Shown: positions 56,066 to 64,000 of the stretch, one piece after another
How the letters are laid out: the number at the start of each line of letters is the position of its first letter
Numbering within the stretch: position 1 is the first letter of the stretch
From: Cyathus striatus
Lineage: Eukaryota > Basidiomycota > Agaricomycetes > Agaricales > Nidulariaceae
Assembly: GCA_025738555.1 (NCBI GenBank)
Contig: JAOVFP010000009.1
Coordinates: forward strand, 4,154,001 to 4,218,000
Length of the DNA: 64,000 nucleotides
Direction: 5' to 3'
Translations under genes and position numbers: made by a program
Notes under the pieces: model-generated
What the model was told of the DNA's origin: nothing
The model's database searches: none
Seen by the model: the letters and a program-made list of their open reading frames with translations, nothing else

Positions 56066-56783
56066 GTAAATAAGTATTATAAATGTGATGGTAGCAGTAG
56101 TAGTGATTGGGAACTCAACTTATACTCACTAAAAAATTAGTGAGGAACTTAACTTAACTCGAGAACTCAACTTTCAGAAAAAAAAATTAGTGAGGAACTT
56201 AAGTACACTCGAAAAACTTAAATGGAACTCGACTTTAGCTCAAAAAATAAAATAAGTGAGGAACTTAAGTTTACTTGAGGGATCTTGACTTTCACCAAAA
56301 AAAATAAGTGAGGAACTTAAGTCCACTCGAGGGAACTCGACTTTTATCAAAATAAAAAAGAAGGGAACTCGAGTCCACTTGAAATAAGAAAATGGCCACT
56401 TGAGGTAACTTAACTTTGACTTGAAAATGTTAAGTGAGCTCAAAAGTGGAACTCGACTATAACTTAAGTGAGACTCGACTTTAACTCGAAAAACTCGACA
56501 AGAACTCGAAAAGTTAGCAGCCCATCCATCGCTATACACGGATATACTTGCCCAGAAATAATACCCTCGGAAAATTGACTTTTTTGAGCTCAATATCAGC
56601 CTAGATGCACGTCGATATTGCTAGAAATAAAATCTAGGTATTCTCATTTTTCTATGCCTATCTAGCAACATCTAAGCCCTTGATCACACTAGACCAGATG
56701 CAATGTCCCTAGATGGACTTCTGACTGAGACTCATAGCCCAGCACAATATTCCCACGGTTATCAAAGAAACAAACCTACATTA

Positions 56784-57600
56784 TCATCTTCCCAATTATC
56801 ATATGCTCTCGACGCTCTCAATCAACTCTCAATATCCGTGTAAATGTCTTCAGCGCTTGACATTCCAATAATTTTAGGAGGAACATAGGTGCTTACTTCG
56901 AAATGGGTAACGATATATATCAGGTAAGAATGATAAGCAATCTATGGGCTCAGGCATTGGGTTGCCATCTTGGAAATGGCCAATAAGTTGGTATCAAAAA
57001 GCGAGAGAAGATGCAAAGCAGTGTATTCAAGCTGCGGTTAAATATGGTAATCAAAGTTCTGCAAAGGTTCTCCAATTCACGTGTAAGACTGCAAGTACTC
57101 AGATATGAATGAGATGATTGCAGAGGCTTTTAAAGCGCTCATAATTAACGATATCTCCATGGTAACTCTAGACGACATAAGGGATCTTGACATTCTATAT
57201 CTCCTTGCTGCTGTCAAAGCGCAGAACTCAATCCGAAAGTCTCGAGACGATCTCATGTTCAAACCACCTCCTGTTTCACGTGCGGTCTCATGTGTGGGTG
57301 ACAAGTTATGTGCTACAGTTTATGATAATGAATAGTGGAATAATATTGGATGAGATATGCGTAGTATTATAAATTCCGTGGATTTTGAAGGAATGAACCT
57401 CGCATGTTAGGAGTGCACCAGGCAGATCATTGATGAAAAATATAAGCAATTTATACAGTTAAAAACTAGCTACATGTTGCATTTCATTGCTTTCCAAATT
57501 TATATATATGTGGATTGACTTCAAGCAAACAAAAGTCAGAAAATACAATGAAATAATTGATATAACGTGTCAATGTCGAGAATGTATTAGTGTGCTTATT
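56784..57600. repeat. Paralogous segment, copy 2
   Basis: Collinear partner of about 50780-52495, without the extra piece of about 690 bp and without the MITE. Frame 57105-57335 (MNEMIAEAFKALIINDISMV through VYDNE) runs across the left inversion boundary here, so this orientation keeps the frame open longer than copy 1. The protein is not recognised. Confidence 0.85.
57211..57405 (+). repeat. Inverted block, orientation B
   Basis: From CTGTCAAAGCGCAGAACTC to GAATGAACCTCGCAT. It is the reverse complement of 51213-51400 at about 80% identity by eye. CCTTGCTGCTGTC at the left edge resembles the reverse complement of the right-edge sequence of the other copy (CCTTGCGCACTGTC), which may be short inverted repeats at the breakpoints. 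Confidence 0.88.
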
Positions 57601-57633
57601 CCCACTACCTTTTAAGGTAGTTGGGTTTTAGGG
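57601..57633. repeat. Palindrome CCCACTACCTTTTAAGGTAG + TTGGG
   Basis: A 25-base imperfect palindrome followed by TTTTAGGGG, exactly where similarity between the two paralogous segments stops. A relative lies at 48570. Confidence 0.55.
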
Positions 57634-58125
57634 GACGGTGGTTTCCCTTAGATGGAAATTTCAGATTCCACAGTTTTTCTGTTTCATGATTGGCTCTTGT
57701 TTTACGTTTTCAGAATGTCACTAAATGTCACCTATTCATACCCTTTTCGGTAATACTATACTGCATTTGTGAACCTCAACATTAATTCCTTTTGCAGCCG
57801 GTAATGTTTGTGACACTACCGAGCACTGTTCATGTTCTTGTTCATCTGTTTATTCGTGCATCTTTCTCTGTTTTTTGCTTATTATTGTCAACTTTACTTT
57901 TTGTTGGAGTCCTTTTCATATTTTCATGGCTTTCACCATGTTTCAGTCCGTTTGTTACCGCTAGGCGCTAATTGTTCATACGTATTTCTTCTGTTTGTAT
58001 TCTTTTCATAGTTCAGCTGGCATGTTTGTGCGACGTCAGTACTCCAATGTGCTCCAATTTTTTCGTCTTTGCTTTTTTATTATTACATTTGGTTTTATAC
58101 CTTAATGTCTTACCTTTTCCTTTCT

Positions 58126-59070
58126 ATGGCTACCCTCTGGTCAACAACTCGACCTGATTCTCGCAAGTTTCCCTATGTTCCTATCAATGACCGTATCAAG
58201 CGAATCCTTGCTCGACTTGAGGATTCTAATTTGTACCTTGGTAGTGCAAGCTTCCAATTTGGGGCAACATGTGCCATTCCACTGAGTAGTACTGCATTGT
58301 TGTTGTTGTTATTGCATATTTATTATTTCCCAGTGAATATGTCGTCCGTAGTGAAGATATCTGGTGATAATTTTCTTTTCACTTCCGATGGGGATTTTGT
58401 CCAGGCCAATACATCCATCTCTGATATCTCACGTACTGTTCTTTCTTTCTCAACTGATAGGCCTTTGTTTCATCTGTTTAATGCACATTACAATTATCTA
58501 TTCAACAACATTAATTGGCTGTCTCCTCTCGCAATGCTAATACATCACCTAAGGGTGCATCATAAATTATTCATGGTATGTATTGTTAAATCACTGCCTT
58601 GTCATTTTTAATGTTGCCTCTTAGCCTGTACTGAATGGTTATCCTGCCCAAACTACTGACAACATTCATGGTGCTTGTATTGGCATATGTACTTTATATC
58701 ACTGTCAATTTTTTATATAGATTGGTCCAAAGTTCGTAATTGGCCTGTCAAGGAACATAAAACTCGTGTTGCAATTAATTCATTATACAATACTCACTGT
58801 ATCGTTCGTCCTCCTGTCTATGATATGCATGGCGATCTTCTTGGGCCTGATTTCTATTACAGCAGACTTGTTAATGCGACAGTTGAACTCATGTTCAACT
58901 TGCATCGTGTTCCATCCGTGATACATCAAACTATGGCAAATAATACCTGTTCAGTTGGTTTAATAGCTGTTCGCACTATCAAACCTCCTCCTCAATATAA
59001 AGTCACCCCGCAGGCAACACACGTTCTTCATCAGCTCGATCCGTTACGAAGCATTCCAATTGAGTGGTAA
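58126..59070 (+). CDS. Tandem paralogue A, unknown function
   Basis: A three-exon model. Exon 1 runs from an ATG at 58126 (MATLWSTTRPDSRKF), through LYLGSASFQF and SSVVKISGDNFLFTSDGDF, to a GTATGT donor at about 58576. A small exon spans about 58625-58670 (PVLNGYPAQTTDN). The last exon starts after TATATAG at about 58721: DWSKVRNWPV, RPPVYDMHGDLLGPDFYYSR, VELMFNLHRVP, GLIAVRTIKPPP, with the stop near 59070. The NWPV...RPxxYDxxG...AIRTIxPP series is shared with gene B next door. No catalytic motif is recognised. It may belong to the adjacent Helitron as cargo or be a host gene pair. Confidence 0.6.
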
Positions 59071-59240
59071 ATTTACTCCCTTTTCTTCTTTACTATTGTA
59101 GATTTTGTTTCAAACCGTTTTTGATCATACGTCACGTCACTGGTTCCACATATGACAATATGTACCAATTGGTTTATTTATCACGCTCTGTTTTCCGTGT
59201 TGTAATACTCTATTATTGTCATTCGTTCCTGCCGTCTTCA

Positions 59241-60237
59241 ATGTCCTCTGCCGTTGTCACTACTATGGACGAATACCTTGAAAATGTACACCAAAGTATT
59301 TTGGAAACAGGAATGTATCTGGGTGATAGCCTGTTTCACCAAATAGTAACATGGCAGTATTTGGATCACATCTACAGGGTTGTTCAAACAACTATGGATT
59401 TAGAGCAGTCTCCTATCCCTGATGACGATTTTGACGACTTCGTGCGTCCTTTTGATCCTCAAATTGCAAGTCTCAGTGCGGTTATCAATGTGCATGATAA
59501 CGATTTCTGTTTTACCTCTGATGGCGGGTTTACTGGCGATCCACAAACCTTTTATCAACTAACTCTTTTGTTATCTGGTGGTATTCCGGCTGTGGAACCT
59601 TTCAGATCTAATTACTCAACTACAATTGATAATTTGAGATGGCTTCTTGCACAGACTGGTGATCAGTATAACGGAGAGAGCATACTCGTTGGCTCTTTCT
59701 TTTCTCCTTGAATTAAAATTAAGCATAAATTATTCACGGTGTGTGTTGCTATTGCGATTTATTTACTACATTTATATCTCTGCTTTTTAGCATCAACATG
59801 AGCCTAGCATTGATTACGATTTAAGTGGCAAGTGATTGGTCTATTATCGCTATTTTTCTTATTTTACGTTTTCAGACTATACTCTGTTGCGGAACTGGCC
59901 TGTAACTACTCAGGCTGCAGGCACCGCAATGTCAATGCTAGAGGGTACTCATAGGAACAACCGTCCCGAAATCTACGATGTTAATGGTTGTGATATTCAT
60001 CCATCTGAATATCAATGTTGCCTGGTCGGTGCGATTGTGGGGATAAATTTTGAACTGACTTATTTCCCTCTTACTGTTGGAGAGCCAGGTTGTGATGTGT
60101 TCTCGGCCGATCTCATGGCAATTCGTACCATTGTTCCTCCTGTATCTGTGGCTCCCTTTCCTATTGTATCATTGAGTTTTCCTCCACCCTCAGCTGGCCT
60201 TTGTCACCCTTCGCACGATTCTGTTAATCGCAGTTGA
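59241..60237 (+). CDS. Tandem paralogue B, unknown function
   Basis: The same exon layout as gene A. Exon 1 runs from the ATG at 59241 (MSSAVVTTMDEYLENV), through MYLGDSLFHQ, an acidic stretch DDDFDDFVRPFDPQ, LSAVINVHDNDFCFTSDGGF and TIDNLRWLLAQT. A small exon may lie near 59790-59830. The last exon starts at 59876 after TTTTCAG: DYTLLRNWPV, RPEIYDVNGCDIHPSEYQCC, IVGINFELTYFP, DLMAIRTIVPPV. It is a diverged tandem duplicate of A with a conserved intron before NWPV. Retained frames in both copies suggest they were functional until recently. Confidence 0.62.
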
Positions 60238-60239
60238 AA

Positions 60240-60727
60240 CTATCTTTCATTCAACCTTTCATCAAAACAAAATAATTGTGGCTCACAAAAATGACCCAGT
60301 TCCTCGTCTTCAAATGTAGACTCATGTAAATATGTCATTAAAGTTGTATTATTGTTCTTTATTTTAATTGTTGTGTTTCACAATAACAATATGTGCCACA
60401 TGAGTAAAACTTCTTGTAGCTGGACTACAGATTTCAATTTTCATGGAGATCTTAATGCCGGTATGGGTATTATACTTTTCATACATCATTTTTTATCATT
60501 GACGTTAGAGGTTTGATCGCAGCTGACCATTCACGATCTATGACGTTAGGGGTTCTGTCCCTATGTCATTGTCTTAGCATATGTTCCTGCTATACTGTTG
60601 CACGATCATTTATGATAATTGATGTCAGATATTCTGTTTTAGTATATATCTTTTTTTACCATTTATAAGTAGCAGCAGGTTGCTATTTATAATAGTCTAC
60701 ACTCTCCATCATTAATGCCCCCCCAAG
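60240..60727. other. Spacer before the Helitron gene
   Basis: AT-rich, with a loose duplication of GACGTTAGRGGTTYTGTCC-type words (about 60503 and 60541). A Helitron 5' terminus (TC...) should lie on this side if the element starts here, but it could not be fixed. Confidence 0.35.
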
Positions 60728-63700
60728 ATGGGTTCCACTCAATCACAGTATGTTGCTCATTTACATTCTTATTATGCAATGGTTGCTGATTTTGTTTAAG
60801 AAACAGTACTGAGTACCAGGATTATGGAAATGGCACTACTATCACTAGTGGTCAACTTTCTCCTTTTGTTCCACAGTCTTCACCATCATCCATACCACAA
60901 TCACGCAGTTATTCCTCTTCAGACTCAACACAACAGGTTAGTTTTACCTTAGCAAGTTTTATGATTACATTTTTAACTTGTAACATCACCCACAGACATT
61001 TCAAACTGTATCTCATTTTCAATCACCCTCTTTGCCTATTATCTCTTCCGCCCAACCATCATTAACACCAACTGCTTTGCAAGCTATATGCTGGTGAGCA
61101 ATTCTTGGAGCTACCTGTGACATAACTGATTTATTTTGTAGTATCCCTCATTTGCATACTGTCTGCATTGCACATGGAATTCCTTCAAATACACATGATA
61201 TCTTGCCTTTGGAGTTGTTGTTGCAACATCTCTTTTCTGGTGGTTGCTTTATGTTTCCTGAGCCCCATACATGTTTACCTGTGACTATGATATGCAATAC
61301 TTCATTTTGCAATACATAGTAAATAACTCTTTTTTGTTACAATCTTTGATTAATGTCAGAATATTTTTAAATATTTCATTGCCTGATATTGGTGTTGACA
61401 TCTCTGGCATGCTTCGAGTATTGGCATTGTATTGAAATCGTTATGCACCTATTCCCATTTTTCATCTTCAATCAATGTCCTCATTTATAAATGCTTTTAA
61501 TTTGTTTTCTGATACCGAATTGGAAGAGCTCCTATATTATCATGGAATAACTATTTCATATGTGCACTAGAATCATACATATCTTAGGAAACATTTAATG
61601 CACCATATATATTTGGGAGAATGTGTTTCAAGTAAACTAGTACAATATCAACATTTCAGAAGTGAGTGTGTACAGAATTTGCAATGCAAACCTATTCAAT
61701 CAGAATTGTGTTATTTTGATTGATGCTCAATGGAATATTGGAAGATGAACATAGAATATGGTTTGTAAGAAAAGTTCAAAGCATATTTAAAGGATAAGCA
61801 TTGATGTTATCAATATTGATATGTTCCTCATTCAATACAAGTAATAAAACAGTTCTGCATGAAACAGTATCTGCAATATGTTTTAAAACAATCTTTGCAA
61901 CATATTCATAACAATTGGCCTGTGATTTTATCAAATGATGAAAAGAAACAAATTCTAACTAGTTTCCACAATAACACTAGTGTTTCTGCCCTTTCTTTAC
62001 ATGTATGTGCATCTTGTGGATCAATTCATCACAATTATAACGGTGTTACAATTAATACTAGTGAAATCAATCTCACACCTCTTTCATTACCTACTTTCTC
62101 ACATCCAATTCCATTACCTTTTACTTCTGGTCTTCTTCAACCTTTCTTACTTCATCCCAATGGGGTATTTAACTATGTAACACCTTATAAATCGATAACA
62201 TTGCATTTATGTTCTGACTGTAATTTCAAATTGAAATGGAGTGAGCTCCTACCACTGTTGTTGTCAAATAATAACTATCTCGGTCCAGTTCCTGATGCAT
62301 TGGAGGACCTTACACTTGTTGAACAGAATATGATAGCTCGGTGTCATTCCAAATCTCTTATCATACAACTATGGCAGCATGATCAATCACAGACTGTTTC
62401 TACTACACAAAGAGGTATAAAGGGACATGTTATTATATATCCTCAATGTCCAACACAATTACTTAATGTTCTCCCTCCAACTATAAATGATGTTATTACC
62501 AATATTTATGTAATTTTTGTTGGATCATCTATTCCTTCTACAGAATGGTTAAAAAATAAAGCATATCCTCTTGTTGTCAGAAGAGAAAAAATATGGTTGG
62601 CATTGGAATGGCTAAAAACTCATAACCCACTTTACTCCCATGTTTCAATCAGTACTGCAAATTTAAATCAATTATGTTTGCATCTCATACTACCATTCAA
62701 CATACAATTGGTAAATGAAAGTGAAAGTACTGAATACCTACAATCACAATATGATCAGAATGGTGACCTGAATATTCCTCCTCCTGATACTTTTCAAAGT
62801 ATAGTTGTGACAGACATTAATGTAAACACTCCTGCACATGAACTTCGTGCAGCTGCATTAAAACATCTTAAAGAGAAAGGTTCTTATCTTCAGTATCCAC
62901 ATGATCCTATCCCTATGAACAAGTTTAATAATCCAACATTATTACCAATGACATATCCTACATTATTTCCTTATGGAATTGGTGGTTCTAAAGACTGCGA
63001 TCAACCTGTTCAGCTATCTTTTCAACATCATATTAAGTACTTGTTATCTTTTGCAGATCATCATTTTCAAATTCATTCTACATTTATGTTTACTGTTTTT
63101 AATATCATGCAATGTCGAAAGGCTCCTCTCAACATTAGTTTATGAATAAAAAATCACACTTTTGTGATATTGCATCTAGATTTGCTACTATTTCTGTAGA
63201 CTCTATAGAACAGATCATAAAAAAGCTATCAAATGGTGAATCACTACAGAATTCTACTATTGAGGAAAAAAATATTATGTGCCTAATGAATGAAGTTAAA
63301 GCTGTTACTGCACCAGTTCCTGGTTCCAATGCTAGTAAAACTATTATGTGCAGTGAAATATGTGCACTTGTGATAGAAAAAGGATTACCATCTTTTTACA
63401 TCACTATTAATCCTACAGATGTTTATAATCCTATTGTAAGCTTTCTGGCAGGTAATGAAATAGATATTGATAGTCTATTAAATGATAGTCACTCACTATA
63501 TTACTCACTTGCATCTCTAATTGCCAAAAATCCTGTTGTTGGTGCACAATTCTTCAACATCATTATGAAAAATTTTCTTAAGTACCTTTTAGAATATCAA
63601 CCTACAAATGGTGTCAACATAACAATAGGAACATTGGGAGTGGTTTCTGCTTATTATGGATGTGTAGAAGCTCAAGGTCATGGATCTCTTCATTGTCATA

Positions 63701-64000
63701 TGATAACATGGATTGAAGGTTCATTGAATCCTCAACAAATAAAAGATCATATTCAAAAAGAATATAATCATGAAAATCATGATTGACTGCTTGCTTTCCT
63801 TGATTCAACTATTTCCAATAATATTCCACCTGATATCATTTCTGATGTATCACATCCTTTACTACACTGTCACCCTTGTTCTATTTTTGGATTTGATGTT
63901 GAATCAAATGATACAGATAATTTTTCTTCCCTTTCAATTAAAGACTTCCATTCATTAATAAATCATTGTCAGAAACATATTCATTCTGAAACTTGCTTTA
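60728..64000 (+). pseudogene. Helitron Rep/helicase gene, 5' part, disrupted, runs off the window
   Basis: The probable start is ATG 60728 (MGSTQS), followed by small exons (TEYQDYGNGTTITSGQLSPF; ISSAQPSLTPTALQA) and a SAP-like helix pair (LHTVCIAHGIPSNTHDILPL; ELEELLYYHGITISYVH) in several frames. 61859-63145 encodes a CxxC segment (HVCASCGSIHHNYN), a DUF6570-like part (KGHVIIYPQCPTQLLNVLPP) and the start of the Helitron N domain (PTLFPYGIGG). At 63142 the reading frame shifts. 63142-63786 continues the Rep domain with GHGSLHCHMITW, the HUH metal-binding motif. An in-frame TGA at 63784-63786 precedes continuing homology (LLAFLDSTISNNIPPDIISD) to the end of the window. The Rep Tyr motif and helicase lie outside. 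The copy is inactive as read. Confidence 0.8.

Larger units (their letters stand above)
53407..56523. mobile_element. TIR element filled with AACTCGACT/AACTTAAGT repeats
   Basis: Ends are GGGCCGTCAACTTTTCGAGT and, reverse-complemented, GGGCTGCTAACTTTTCGAGT. Next to both ends and at 54.2, 55.0-55.2 and 56.1-56.5 kb lie many short words of the type GGAACTCGACT, GGAACTTAAGT and GGAACTCAACT. The interior also has TTTCCCACGC and CCGCACTC arrays. No target duplication is evident, and no transposase is seen. The GGGC start and array-filled body resemble the element at 45.0-46.8 kb. Confidence 0.65.

Noticed and set aside
53407..56523. Claiming a target duplication for the AACTCGACT element
   Set aside because: The bases next to the two GGGC ends (TTTTACAAC and ATCCATCGC) do not match, so no TSD is reported.

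Overview
The window looks like a piece of a basidiomycete (Agaricomycete) nuclear genome. The reasons are short GT-AG introns with microexons in the one ordinary host gene, F-box/LRR genes of the mushroom type, TTAGGG telomeric repeats, and a mix of mobile elements typical of that group: a DIRS-type tyrosine-recombinase retroelement, a Coprina-like Penelope element, and a Helitron carrying DUF6570-like and Rep regions. These are family assignments by eye. No database search was run.

Layout. 0.9-3.9 kb is a cluster of minisatellites in a roughly mirror arrangement around a hairpin. 5.0-5.7 kb holds small zinc-finger-like coding remnants. 6.5-10.8 kb is a DIRS-like element (gag, RT, tyrosine recombinase) with most of RNase H missing. 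11.25-11.52 kb is a tRNA-derived SINE with a 13-bp target duplication. 15.9-17.6 kb is an F-box pseudogene. 17.94-19.58 kb is a decayed hAT element with a perfect 8-bp target duplication. 19.8-23.0 kb is the only clearly intact host gene, a PHO84-type phosphate transporter. 27.3-29.87 kb is a second F-box copy. A TA-flanked element splits it, and it is cut off exactly where a TTAGGG tract begins.

29.87-32.83 kb is the most striking part. It holds telomeric repeat tracts in both orientations, two hammerhead ribozyme folds on the minus strand (each flanked by telomeric repeat), a run of GC-rich hairpins, and a 5'-truncated, endonuclease-less Penelope-like reverse transcriptase. It looks like former chromosome-end sequence now lying internally. 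33.2-36.8 kb is strand-biased low-complexity DNA with a recurring palindromic 18-mer. 37.6-38.3 kb is a dead GH28 polygalacturonase. 39.9-40.1 kb is a non-LTR retrotransposon tail.

42.7-48.7 kb (minus strand) is a multi-exon, D/D/E transposase-like gene of an Agaricomycete repeat family. It is broken by a 1.7-kb terminal-inverted-repeat (TIR) element with a 9-bp target duplication and by a nearly 1-kb fold-back element. 48.9-57.6 kb is a nest of TIR elements and MITEs. It includes two paralogous segments (about 50.8-52.5 and 56.8-57.6 kb) in which an internal block of about 190 bp lies in opposite orientation. 58.1-60.2 kb carries two tandem paralogous three-exon genes of unknown function. 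60.7 kb to the window end is a Helitron replicase-helicase gene with a frameshift and an in-frame stop.

Almost all coding content is mobile-element derived and decayed. The paralogous F-box copies and the paralogous 51/57-kb segments act as natural empty-site controls for several insertions.
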